Positions 27,023 through 35,333 of a stretch of DNA of 64,000 nt are shown here, one piece after another. Numbering within the stretch: position 1 is the stretch's first letter; the number at the start of each line of letters is the position of its first letter. Position numbers and translations under genes: made by a program. The notes beneath the pieces were generated by a model, which saw only the letters and a program-made list of their open reading frames with translations, searched no databases and was not told the origin of the DNA. Source of the stretch: an uncultured Salinisphaerales bacterium. GTDB taxonomy: Bacteria; Pseudomonadota; Gammaproteobacteria; Nevskiales; CAJXLF01. The stretch lies in assembly GCA_913055805.1 (NCBI GenBank), contig CAJXLF010000006.1, forward strand, positions 127,735-191,734. Direction: 5' to 3'.

Positions 27023-29002
27023 TTATTCCTGAATGTTCAGACTTTCGGCGGGAGCCACAGGTAATACGACGCTCGAAGGATGCTCGGCATCGTGATAAAT
27101 ATTGATCAGGCCGATCAGCGACTGCAGCAAGCTCGGCACCGGCATCAAGGCGAACGGCAGATTGCTCGGCCCGACGGCAATGCGCAGGCGATGGCCCTTT
27201 TTGATCAAGGCGCTGGTAGGAAAGATTTCCACCGGCACCTTGATAATGTTGCCGCTGCCGACCGGCTCAACCGACTCCACCGTGAAGGGATGCCAGGGCT
27301 GGATCATCTCGCCCTCCAGGTAACGCGACTTGCCTTCGTCAACCGCCCGTAGCGAAGCCGTTTGCAGACCGCTGGTCAGGGCGCGTGCTGTGCCACCGGG
27401 TTCAAGATCAGCCACACGCACCACCAGGCCGGCATCCAGTGCAGTAGTCGATATCCAGATATCGGCCTGAATCGGGCCGTTAATGTAGAAGTCCTCTTCC
27501 ATGACCGGTGTGTCGAAGGTCACTTCAAAGCTGTTAGTGAAATTGTCCTCGGTCCAGCAAGGCAGCGGCAGATAGGAAAACAGACCGATGGAAATCTGCA
27601 TGGCGCTTTCCGAGCACAGGCCATCGGCCGGCTGCTGCAGCATCATGCTGGGCGCAGCCGCACCGGCCGGCGCCTCGGCGCCAAGCACACCGCCACTTTG
27701 CAGATACCAACGCTCGGCGCGAGCCTGCGGATGTGGCCAGTCGCCCGGATAATCGAAATGCTCATGGCCCCACACCCACTGGGTGACGGCCGGCAGGTCT
27801 TCGGCGCCGTTTTCCATGCCTTTCAGGTAGTGGTCGAACCACTGCAGGGCCAGTTGATCCAGGGTTGGCACGCCATCCATGGGCAGGCCCTCACCTGTAG
27901 CAGCTTGAAGGTGATGCCAGGGACCGATCAGCAGTTTCGTCGTGGTGTGATTCTTCAGCGCCTCGTAGTTCAGGGGCTCACTACGCTGAAAGATGTCGAA
28001 CAAACCACCCACGATAAATGTCGGCGCAATAATCTTTTCCGAAACCTCGAGGGGCGCCTTGGTGCCCCAGTACTCATCGTCAAAGGAAGGTTCCTGCCCG
28101 GTCGCCACCTCCACCAGTTTCGGTGCAAAGAATTCGCTCAGTCCCGCCAGATGTTCAAGAATCGCCATCAGCTGCTGTTCCGGCTGATCGTAAAACGTGG
28201 GATTGAACACTCCGAGCCCTGTGACCACGGTCATCCATATGGGCAGAAAACCGATACTCGCCTGGCCGCCCACCATCACCACATCACGGTAAATGTCGCC
28301 ATGCGGCACGATCGGGAACACGGCCTTGATCGCCGGATGCCCGCTACTGGCGGCGAGAACTGATGTAGTGGCCGTGGCCGATATGCCCCACAGGCCCAGT
28401 TCGCCGTTGCTCCAGGGTTGCCCTATTATCCAGTCCATGACCTGCGTGTAATCGGCCTGTTCACGCGCGCTGAACGGATCCCAGGCGCCGCCGGAACGGC
28501 CGGTGCCACGCACATCGATCTGCACATGGTTATAACCACGCAGCACAAAGTAAGGCATGATGCCGCCGCCCAACGACACGTACTGCGTTACGTTCTTGTT
28601 GTAGGGCGTGAAGGTGACAATGGTGGGCAGCGGCCTTGACTCTGGCTCACCTGCATCCAGCTGGGGGCGCACCACCTGCAGTGAAATCACCACCCCGTCA
28701 TCCATCTGCAGCTGGATATTGTCTTCCAGCACCGTCGCCGCATATTCCGCCGGCCGGTCGTAATCCACCCAGCCCGGCGCCGTCTCACGGAGTCCCGCAG
28801 CTTTAACAATCGAAACATCCTGACGCATGCTCTGCGTACGTGTACCCAGGCTCGTCCATTGCGAGGCCGCCGTACTGCCGCCATCGCCAGATACCGGATT
28901 AGCCTGGGCGGAATCCTTACTGTCTCCGCCACAGGCAGCCACCGAAGCCAGCAATGCCAGGATGGAAATGGAAGCGACCGTTTTTTTAATCAACAGAATC
29001 AT
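27023..29002 (-). CDS. CocE/NonD (X-Pro dipeptidyl-peptidase-like) hydrolase lipoprotein
   Basis: Protein of 659 aa. The lipoprotein signal LLIKKTVASISILALLASVAACG ends in a lipobox Cys, so it is anchored in the envelope. The catalytic domain is alpha/beta hydrolase of the CocE/PepX type: TFTPYNKN, DVRGTGRSGGAWDPFS, the nucleophile elbow GLWGISATATT (Gly-x-Ser), and IGPWHHLQ with a late His. The C-terminal PepX jelly-roll (FTNSFEVTFDTPVMEEDF to VGPSNLPFA, in separate strands) is present. Known members cleave X-Pro peptides, cocaine esters or glutaryl amides. The ATG at 29002 lies 6 bp beyond the beta-helix gene stop, with GGAG upstream; the two are one operon. Confidence 0.86.
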   Translation of the reverse strand: MILLIKKTVASISILALLASVAACGGDSKDSAQANPVSGDGGSTAASQWTSLGTRTQSMRQDVSIVKAAGLRETAPGWVDYDRPAEYAATVLEDNIQLQMDDGVVISLQVVRPQLDAGEPESRPLPTIVTFTPYNKNVTQYVSLGGGIMPYFVLRGYNHVQIDVRGTGRSGGAWDPFSAREQADYTQVMDWIIGQPWSNGELGLWGISATATTSVLAASSGHPAIKAVFPIVPHGDIYRDVVMVGGQASIGFLPIWMTVVTGLGVFNPTFYDQPEQQLMAILEHLAGLSEFFAPKLVEVATGQEPSFDDEYWGTKAPLEVSEKIIAPTFIVGGLFDIFQRSEPLNYEALKNHTTTKLLIGPWHHLQAATGEGLPMDGVPTLDQLALQWFDHYLKGMENGAEDLPAVTQWVWGHEHFDYPGDWPHPQARAERWYLQSGGVLGAEAPAGAAAPSMMLQQPADGLCSESAMQISIGLFSYLPLPCWTEDNFTNSFEVTFDTPVMEEDFYINGPIQADIWISTTALDAGLVVRVADLEPGGTARALTSGLQTASLRAVDEGKSRYLEGEMIQPWHPFTVESVEPVGSGNIIKVPVEIFPTSALIKKGHRLRIAVGPSNLPFALMPVPSLLQSLIGLINIYHDAEHPSSVVLPVAPAESLNIQE

Positions 29003-29007
29003 GCTTT

Positions 29008-30975
29008 CTACTCCGAACACACTGCGGGCCTGCTGCCCAGTGCGTGACTCGCGTCTACAGAATCGGGAAGGGTTTGAGAGACTTTGTCTGGATCAGGGCC
29101 ACCAGGCTGCCCCCACCAGTTGCGCTGCATGCTGGCCACGAAACCTTCGTTCTGCACGTCGTTCTGCTCACCACCCAGTATGCAATTGCCGCCTGTGCTG
29201 GCCAGCGCGCCACCACCAAAATCGATGCGCGCTTCCTCCACTTCGCCCAGATATATCTTGCGAAAAAGCACCGCGTTACCGCCCGCACGACTGAAATCAC
29301 TGTCCTGGATTTTTATATCCAGTTGGCGAAGATTGCCGATTACGCCGACCACCACGTTGTTGGCGGAATTGTCGATAAAGGCGGTGTTGCGCACATCGAC
29401 CTCCATGCGTCCGTCGGTACCCAGTGGGTCTGATAACAGTGGCTGCGCAGTCAGGGCGTGCAACAGCGCACCCGGATTCTGCAGAGCCGAAAGCAAGTTG
29501 AGTGGATCCAGCGTGAGAGGGAATGTCGTCGCTGTCGCCAGCAGTTCGGTGAGTACCGGTGTGGTGGTCAGTGCGGTCAGCAGATTGGTCATCAGGTTTG
29601 CGCCGCTCAGCACGGACAGACCGTTGTTACAGCCCGAAAACTCGCTGTCGCGAATGCGCAGGATAGTGGTGTTATCCGTGCCGGTACTGCCCATGAGCAG
29701 GCATTCGCCCAGGTTAAAGGGCAGGCCACCCGCATCCGGGTCCCCGCCCCGCTCATGGGTGTCCTTCACCGTGACGTTGTCGATGTCCAGGATCATGGTC
29801 GAGCCGCTACCCAGATTGGCCTGCTCGAACATGTCGCCCGGGTTGTCTTCGAAGTAACTGTTGCTCAGGGTGACCTCGGCATGGCCGTTGCCGTTACTGA
29901 TGATCAGTTCCATGCCGTTACAGGAAAAACCGCCGATGCCGTGGGCAAAGCGATTGCGGTCGATATCCCAGATGGCGGTACCGCTGTCTGCCACATTCAG
30001 GAAAAGCCCCTCGCAATCCGCCCCCGGGGCTCCGATATAGGTCTGTGTATTGTTGACCGATTTCGCTTCCAGCCTCGCTGTGCCCGTCACCTGCGTGGTG
30101 ATGGCATGGACCAGATGCAGTTCCTCGGTCTGATGCAGCGGACCATGCTTGAGCTGCGTTACAAAGTTGCCGGAAATGTCAGCCAGATAATCAGCATCAC
30201 CAAACAGCCGCAGATCGATACCGTTGCCACAAGCGCTGTCATGCACATAGTTATCGCTGATTTCGACGGCACCGCTACCACTGTCCGCATCCACCATGAT
30301 GCCGGCCCAGCCGGCAGGCAGTAGCAGGGGAATGCCGATGTAGGGTCCCGTGGTGGGCGCCGGAAATGGCCGCACACTGAAGCCAATCGCACAGGCTGTG
30401 TTGTAGCCGGAAACATCATTGCCACGGACCCTGGCGCCGGGCACATTCATGCCGTAGATGGCGCCACGGCTGGCCTGGGTGATGACCAGGTTGCTCACTT
30501 CGCTGCCTGCGGCCAACTGCACCGCATCACCCTGGTGATTCAGCGCACTGCTGTTGCGGATGCGCGGCAGGGCCGTCCTTTCTGCTGCACCGGCGACCGC
30601 TTCATTACGACGCTGCAACAACACATCGGGCCCCGCCCCGATCAGGCGCTGATTCGGCTTGAGTGCAATACCCCCGTCCAACGGCGGTATATCCAGTGGC
30701 GCGGGCAACACCACCAGGGCATCGCCGGGCGCTGATGCCGCCTGCAATGCCTGCAGCGAATCGAATGGCGCCTGGCGGCTGCCATCCCCACCCGGCGCCG
30801 CCGTAGCACTGACATATAACGCACGGCCCGAAGCTGAACCCAGGTTACGTCCGGCGTCACTCGCCGATGGTGAATCCGAAGACCCCCCACAGGCGCAAAG
30901 CAGCATCCCCAGAACCAGGATTGCACCCTGGCTGCCGAGTTTCCTGTGCTGTTCCCGCTGCCGATTTCCCGACAT
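29008..30975 (-). CDS. Right-handed beta-helix lipoprotein
   Basis: Protein of 655 aa from the ATG at 30975 (657 from an ATG at 30981). The signal ends in VLGMLLCACGG, a lipobox. The mature N terminus, ALYVSATAAPGGDGSRQAPF, is the DUF1565-like entrance of pectate-lyase-type parallel beta-helices. A long series of Asn/Asp-rich turns follows (for example EISDNYVHDSACGNGIDLR, DIDRNRFAHG, VTLSNSYFEDN, DVRNTAFIDNSANN), as in solenoid rungs. A hydrophobic helical interruption, about residues 455-515, breaks the helix. No catalytic lyase residues can be assigned. First gene of the exported-protein operon, preceded by two TetR-type operators. Confidence 0.78.
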   Translation of the reverse strand: MSGNRQREQHRKLGSQGAILVLGMLLCACGGSSDSPSASDAGRNLGSASGRALYVSATAAPGGDGSRQAPFDSLQALQAASAPGDALVVLPAPLDIPPLDGGIALKPNQRLIGAGPDVLLQRRNEAVAGAAERTALPRIRNSSALNHQGDAVQLAAGSEVSNLVITQASRGAIYGMNVPGARVRGNDVSGYNTACAIGFSVRPFPAPTTGPYIGIPLLLPAGWAGIMVDADSGSGAVEISDNYVHDSACGNGIDLRLFGDADYLADISGNFVTQLKHGPLHQTEELHLVHAITTQVTGTARLEAKSVNNTQTYIGAPGADCEGLFLNVADSGTAIWDIDRNRFAHGIGGFSCNGMELIISNGNGHAEVTLSNSYFEDNPGDMFEQANLGSGSTMILDIDNVTVKDTHERGGDPDAGGLPFNLGECLLMGSTGTDNTTILRIRDSEFSGCNNGLSVLSGANLMTNLLTALTTTPVLTELLATATTFPLTLDPLNLLSALQNPGALLHALTAQPLLSDPLGTDGRMEVDVRNTAFIDNSANNVVVGVIGNLRQLDIKIQDSDFSRAGGNAVLFRKIYLGEVEEARIDFGGGALASTGGNCILGGEQNDVQNEGFVASMQRNWWGQPGGPDPDKVSQTLPDSVDASHALGSRPAVCSE

Positions 30976-30987
30976 ATCCATCCGTTA

Positions 30988-31005
30988 AGTATCCACTTGT
31001 ATACT
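30988..31005. promoter_or_regulatory. TetR-type operator, copy 1
   Basis: Matches the symmetric pattern AGTATnCAnnTGnATACT. It lies 12 bp before the beta-helix gene start and shares all symmetric positions with copy 2, whose equivalent base is 22 bp away (two helical turns). Confidence 0.72.
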
Positions 31006-31009
31006 CAAA

Positions 31010-31027
31010 AGTATCCAACTGTATACT
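31010..31027. promoter_or_regulatory. TetR-type operator, copy 2
   Basis: Second copy of AGTATnCAnnTGnATACT. It abuts the -35 region of the divergent TetR gene, whose TATAAT is at 31044-31049. Two dimers on one DNA face could bind cooperatively. Confidence 0.72.
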
Positions 31028-31043
31028 TCCTGTCAAGAGCCGC

Positions 31044-31049
31044 TATAAT
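31044..31049 (+). promoter_or_regulatory. -10 box TATAAT of the TetR gene (leaderless layout)
   Basis: A perfect TATAAT ends 6 bp before the start codon at 31056, so transcription should begin at or next to the A of the ATG. No Shine-Dalgarno can fit. The -35 position (about 31021-31026, GTATAC) is poor and lies inside operator copy 2. Confidence 0.6.
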
Positions 31050-31055
31050 GTCCGC

Positions 31056-31697
31056 ATGAGTGTTCAGGCGGAAAAGATCAGTGAAGTCAAAGCGGCCCTG
31101 CCGGACGGCAAGCGCCGCCTGCTGGACGCCGCGCTGAAACTGGCGGCCCAGGGCACGGGCTTCGGCTCACTGGGTATTCGCGAACTCGCCCGTGAAGCCG
31201 GCCTCAACCACAACACCTTCTACCGGCACTTCTCCGACCTGGAGGATCTGGCCCGGAGCGTCGCCCAGGAACTGGCTGACAATTTCATGGCCAGCATGAA
31301 ACGTGTAAGAGCGGAATCCGCCAAGCACGCCGATGCCACTGTCGGCGCCGCCGAACTGATCCTTGAGCAAGTGCGCAAGGATCCCGCACCCTTCGTGGTG
31401 GGATTACGGGAATTACACGGCGGCTCTCCTGAAATCCGCCACATGCTCAGGGGCGTGCTTGAAGATATCGCCCAGCAAAGCGTCGAGCAGATCAGCAGCA
31501 TGAATCTGGCCCCGGGACTTACAGAAAAATACATCTACCAGGTCACCCGACCGGTCACCTACTACATGCTGTACAAGGCCGTTGAATGCCTGGATGAGCC
31601 CGAGCGACGTGACCGTATCGCAGAGGAAATTGTCAGCTTCATTCGTCAGCAGTTCCTCGGCGCTTATGCCCTGCAGGACATGGAAGGCCATAGCTGA
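31056..31697 (+). CDS. TetR-family regulator, FabR/DesT-like DNA-binding domain
   Basis: Protein of 213 aa. The DNA-binding domain reads GKRRLLDAALKLAAQG, then SLGIRELAREAGLNHNTFYRHFSDLEDL, here quoted in part; the REVAREAG-x-FYRHF style resembles FabR and DesT, regulators of unsaturated fatty-acid genes. The symmetric operator AGTATnCAnnTGnATACT is also of the FabR/DesT type in layout. The ligand is unknown. It is divergent from the beta-helix/CocE/VCBS operon and likely represses both it and itself. The ATG at 31056 is chosen because the upstream frame overlaps the operators and the divergent gene. Confidence 0.86.
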   Translation: MSVQAEKISEVKAALPDGKRRLLDAALKLAAQGTGFGSLGIRELAREAGLNHNTFYRHFSDLEDLARSVAQELADNFMASMKRVRAESAKHADATVGAAELILEQVRKDPAPFVVGLRELHGGSPEIRHMLRGVLEDIAQQSVEQISSMNLAPGLTEKYIYQVTRPVTYYMLYKAVECLDEPERRDRIAEEIVSFIRQQFLGAYALQDMEGHS

Positions 31698-31740
31698 ATC
31701 GCGCGACAATGCTCCCTGAAACCTCATCACAGGGACTGGC

Positions 31741-32901
31741 ATGATCAGCCAACGTGCACGCAACCTTAAGCAATCACAAATTCGCGCCATGACTCAGCGC
31801 TGCCATGAACTCGACGGCATCAACATGGGTCAGGGCGTATGCGATACCCCGCCGCCCGCTGAACTGATCGAGGCGGTGATGCCGGCGATTCAAGCAGGCC
31901 ACAACACCTACAGCCGCTATGACGGCATTACCCGGTTGCGTAACGCCATCGCCGACAAGCTGCAACGCCATAATGGTTTGACTGTCGACCCGGAGAGTGA
32001 AGTGCTAGTTACTCTCGGCACCGGCGGTGGTTTCGCCGCGGCCATGACGGCACTGCTGAATCCGGGGGACCGCATCCTGATGTTTGAGCCCTACTACGGC
32101 TATCACTACAACACGGCCAGGGTCGCCGAGCTGCAAGTCGATTTGCTGCCGATGAACTTCGGGGATTTCTCGCTCGACCTGGAGGCTCTGGAACAGAAAG
32201 CCGCCGGCGCCAAGGCACTCGTCATCAACAGCCCCGGCAACCCCACCGGACGGGTATTCACCTATGAAGAGCTCGAGTCTATTGCCGAAATCTGCCAGCG
32301 CCATGATCTGCTCTGCATCAGCGACGAAATCTACGAGTATTTCCTTTTTGACGGTCGCAGGCATATCAGCATGGCCACGCTGCCCGGCATGCGGGAACGC
32401 ACCCTGACGCTATCGGGCTATTCGAAAACCTTCAGCATCACCGGCTGGCGTATCGGCTTCCTGGCCGCAACACGTAAACTGGCAGCACCCATCGGCCTGG
32501 TGGCTGATCTCTACTACGCCTGCGCGCCCACACCGTTGCAGCATGCCGTGGCCACGGCCATTGAAACACTGGATGACACTTATTACTCGGATCTGGCCAC
32601 CGGCTATCAGCGCAAGCGGGATCAGTTCTGCGCTGCCTTGCAGGAAGCTGGACTGACCCCGCATGTCCCGGAGGGCGCTTACTACGTACTCGCTGATGTC
32701 AGCGCAATGAACTGCAGCACCGCCGCCGAAGCGGCCATGCAACTGCTCGAAGGCGCCCGCATCGCCAGCATTCCGGGCACGGCGTTTTTCAGTTCAGGGC
32801 ATGGTGAAAAACTGTTGCGATTTTGCTTTGGCAAGGAGCAGCCGGTACTCGACCAGGCCTGCGCGCAACTTGCTCAATGGCGCGATAACGCAGGGGCATA
32901 A
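31741..32901 (+). CDS. PLP-dependent class I/II aminotransferase
   Basis: Protein of 386 aa, fold type I, aspartate-aminotransferase-like subfamily. Motifs: SYDGITRLRNAIADKL-type helix, NSPGNPTGRVF (PLP-binding Asn), SDEIYEYFLF (Asp/Tyr) and SGYSKTFSITGWRIGF with the Schiff-base Lys, ending in RFCFGKE with the substrate-carboxylate Arg region. The amino donor and acceptor cannot be fixed; close relatives act on aspartate, aromatic amino acids or methionine. It starts 43 bp after the TetR gene on the same strand but is probably separate. It is convergent with the DegT-type gene. Confidence 0.87.
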   Translation: MISQRARNLKQSQIRAMTQRCHELDGINMGQGVCDTPPPAELIEAVMPAIQAGHNTYSRYDGITRLRNAIADKLQRHNGLTVDPESEVLVTLGTGGGFAAAMTALLNPGDRILMFEPYYGYHYNTARVAELQVDLLPMNFGDFSLDLEALEQKAAGAKALVINSPGNPTGRVFTYEELESIAEICQRHDLLCISDEIYEYFLFDGRRHISMATLPGMRERTLTLSGYSKTFSITGWRIGFLAATRKLAAPIGLVADLYYACAPTPLQHAVATAIETLDDTYYSDLATGYQRKRDQFCAALQEAGLTPHVPEGAYYVLADVSAMNCSTAAEAAMQLLEGARIASIPGTAFFSSGHGEKLLRFCFGKEQPVLDQACAQLAQWRDNAGA

Positions 32902-32934
32902 CCTTGCGCATCCAGGCCAATCATCAATCCTTGG

Positions 32935-32962
32935 AAACAGATCGGCGCGGATGATCCTGTTT
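32935..32962. terminator. Possible bidirectional terminator hairpin
   Basis: Arms AAACAGATC and GATCCTGTTT pair with one bulge between two convergent aminotransferase genes. The right arm covers the DegT-type stop codon. T-runs are short, so this is tentative. Confidence 0.35.
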
Positions 32963-34049
32963 AGCCAGCGGCGATACTCTCACGTACAGCGGCAACGATA
33001 GTGTCCTGATCCGCTTCCGAAAGATAGGGATGCATCGGCAGACTGAACACCCGCTCGGCTACGGACTCCGAGACCGGCACCTTGGCCGACTCATCCAGCA
33101 ATGCCGGCTGCTTGTTCAGCGGTATCGGATAATGCACGGCCGTGGGAATACCCTTTTCATTCAATCGCTTGGTGACCGCCTCACGGTCTTCCACCTGGAG
33201 CGTGTACTGGGCGTAGACCGAGGTATTGCCCTCGGCAATGAACGGCGTCACTGCGACATCGTTGAGCAGTTCGCTGTAACGGGCGCCAATACGGCCGCGG
33301 GCCTCGACTTCTTCATCGAAGAATCCCAGCTTCGGCAGCATGGCCGCTGCCTGTAGCGTATCCATACGGCCATTTATGCCGACCAGGGGATGATGGTAAC
33401 GGCGATCCTGGCCGTGGTTGCGGATCCACTGCATCTTTTCCGCCAGGGCGTCGTCATTGGTAAAGCAGGCGCCGGCATCGCCATAACCGCCGAGCGGCTT
33501 GGAGGGGAAGAAGGAAGTCGCACCAATCGCGGAGAGATTGCAGGAGCGGCGGCCCTGGTAGGTTGCGCCGAAACTCTGGGCGCCATCTTCAACAACCGGG
33601 ATGCCGTGTTTTTCTGCTATCGCATTGATGGCGTCGAAATCCGCGCACTGGCCGTAGAGGCTGACCGGCATAATCGCCTTGGTGTTGGGTGTAATAGCGG
33701 CTTCCAGCAGGTTCGGGTCCAGGTTATAGGTCTTGGGGTCGATATCTACGTAGACCGGCTTGGCGCGCAACAGCGCGATCACCTCAGCCGTGGCAATAAA
33801 GGTGAAGGGACTGGTGATCACCTCGTCGCCCGGACCGATATCGTAGGCCATCAGCGCCACCAGCAGCGCATCCGTGCCGCTGGACAGGGAAATGCAGTGC
33901 TTGCTGCCGGTGTATTCCGCCAGTTTTTGCTCCAGTTCCGCCACCTCGGGCCCCATGATGTACTGGCCATGCTCGAAAACCGCCTTGATACGTTGCTGGA
34001 TTTCCGACTCGACACGTGCGTACTGGGTCTTGAGGTCAATGAACTGCAT
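32961..34049 (-). CDS. DegT/DnrJ/EryC1/StrS-type sugar aminotransferase
   Basis: Protein of 362 aa of the PLP-dependent family that aminates keto-sugars bound to nucleotides for LPS, capsule or natural-product sugars. It opens MQFIDLKTQYARVESEI. Motifs: LSSGTDALLVAL, EDGAQSFGA (Asp/Gln), SFFPSKPLGGYGDAG with the catalytic Lys, and the dimer-contact passage INGRMDTLQAA. The ATG at 34049 has AGGAAA upstream. The usual partner genes (epimerase, acetyltransferase, glycosyltransferase) are not next to it, so it is an orphan here. Confidence 0.88.
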   Translation of the reverse strand: MQFIDLKTQYARVESEIQQRIKAVFEHGQYIMGPEVAELEQKLAEYTGSKHCISLSSGTDALLVALMAYDIGPGDEVITSPFTFIATAEVIALLRAKPVYVDIDPKTYNLDPNLLEAAITPNTKAIMPVSLYGQCADFDAINAIAEKHGIPVVEDGAQSFGATYQGRRSCNLSAIGATSFFPSKPLGGYGDAGACFTNDDALAEKMQWIRNHGQDRRYHHPLVGINGRMDTLQAAAMLPKLGFFDEEVEARGRIGARYSELLNDVAVTPFIAEGNTSVYAQYTLQVEDREAVTKRLNEKGIPTAVHYPIPLNKQPALLDESAKVPVSESVAERVFSLPMHPYLSEADQDTIVAAVRESIAAG

Positions 34050-34114
34050 GGGTGTTTCCTTGGTTTGCCTGGCACTCAAATCTTGTCGCCGCCGCATGCG
34101 GCACGGGATGCATT

Positions 34115-35254
34115 CTAACCTTGTTGTCCAAGAAAATCCGCGACTGCCTGCCGGGTCACCCGCCAAAGCCGCGGCTCGGTTTCTTCAATCAGCTGCCTAA
34201 GTTCTTCGTCCTCCCTGCCCAGCCCATGGCAGGATACAAAACCCATATCCCTGCCCTGCTGTTCGGTCAGTCGTATCTGGCCGGCAATAGCCATAACCGG
34301 CACGCCTTTTACGGCGGCCCGCTGTGCTACAGCCTGTGGCAACTTACCATTCAGGGTCTGGGCGTCGAGCCGGCCTTCGCCTGTAATCACCAGATCAAAT
34401 CCACCCTCGGCCAGGCAGCGATCAAAGCCGGTCTTTTCGGCAATAAGTGAAAAACCCGACTGGAAACGCGAATGGCAGAAGGCCATCAGCGCCGCGCCTA
34501 TGCCTCCCGCCGCACCGGCGCCCTTTTCCTGTATGACCCGGTGGCCGGTCATCTCCTCAGCCAGCTGAGCATAGCGCTGCATTGCCGTATCGAATGCCTC
34601 CAGCGCATCGTCAGAAACCCCCTTCTGCGGCCCGAACACCCGTGTGGCGCCTTGCGCACCAGTAAGTGGATTGTCCACATCGCAGGCAACCACAAATTCG
34701 GCCTCGTTCAGAGCTGGTAATCGGGCGTCGGCCTGAATACTGTGCAGATCAAGCAGGCCCTGTCCGCCCGCAGCCACCGGATTGCCCCGTGCATCGAAAA
34801 AACGGTATCCCAGCGCCGTGAGCAGTCCCAGCCCGCCATCGTTGGTTGCACTGCCGCCAAGCGTCACCAGGATCTGCCGATACCCGCCTTCAAGCGCGTG
34901 TGCAATCAATTCGCCGGTGCCGTAACTGCTGGCCTTTAACGGATTCAGCTCATCCTGCCGCAGCAACTGGATACCCGAAGCGGTCGCCACCTCTACCAGC
35001 GCTTCGCCTGAAGGCATCGCCAGATAGTGCCCCTGCATAGACCTGCCCAGCGCATCATGCACCGCATATTGCACAAAATCGCCGCCACAATGATGCTGCA
35101 GAACCGCACTGCTGCCCTCGCCGCCGTCAGCCAGCGGGAATGAAAGCACTTCAATTCCCTTATCCAGAGAAGCGATGGCCGCCGCCATCACCCGGCAGAT
35201 TTCAAAGGTGCTCAGGCTGCCCTTGAAACTGTCGGGCGCAAGGAGGATTTTCAA
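34115..35254 (-). CDS. Glycerate 2-kinase (GarK/GlxK type)
   Basis: Protein of 379 aa that phosphorylates D-glycerate, feeding glyoxylate or tartronate carbon into glycolysis. The N terminus KILLAPDSFKGSLSTFEI and the later GGSATNDGGLGLL and TGEGRLDAQTLNGK are family signatures. The start must be the TTG at 35254 to give the family's first residues (MKIL-); the open frame continues upstream to 35482 without homology and overlaps the divergent phosphatase gene. No tartronate-pathway gene is adjacent. Confidence 0.87.
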   Translation of the reverse strand: MKILLAPDSFKGSLSTFEICRVMAAAIASLDKGIEVLSFPLADGGEGSSAVLQHHCGGDFVQYAVHDALGRSMQGHYLAMPSGEALVEVATASGIQLLRQDELNPLKASSYGTGELIAHALEGGYRQILVTLGGSATNDGGLGLLTALGYRFFDARGNPVAAGGQGLLDLHSIQADARLPALNEAEFVVACDVDNPLTGAQGATRVFGPQKGVSDDALEAFDTAMQRYAQLAEEMTGHRVIQEKGAGAAGGIGAALMAFCHSRFQSGFSLIAEKTGFDRCLAEGGFDLVITGEGRLDAQTLNGKLPQAVAQRAAVKGVPVMAIAGQIRLTEQQGRDMGFVSCHGLGREDEELRQLIEETEPRLWRVTRQAVADFLGQQG

Positions 35255-35333
35255 TGTACCGTCTGCAGCTATGCGAAAATGGTAAAAGCAGATTACCTGA
35301 AACGGATTTCCCAGCAAGCGGCGCGCCTTCCCC

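Noticed and set aside
27362-30324. Plus-strand open frames across the CocE and beta-helix genes
   Set aside because: Antisense to two lipoprotein genes with clear signals; no domain can be recognised.
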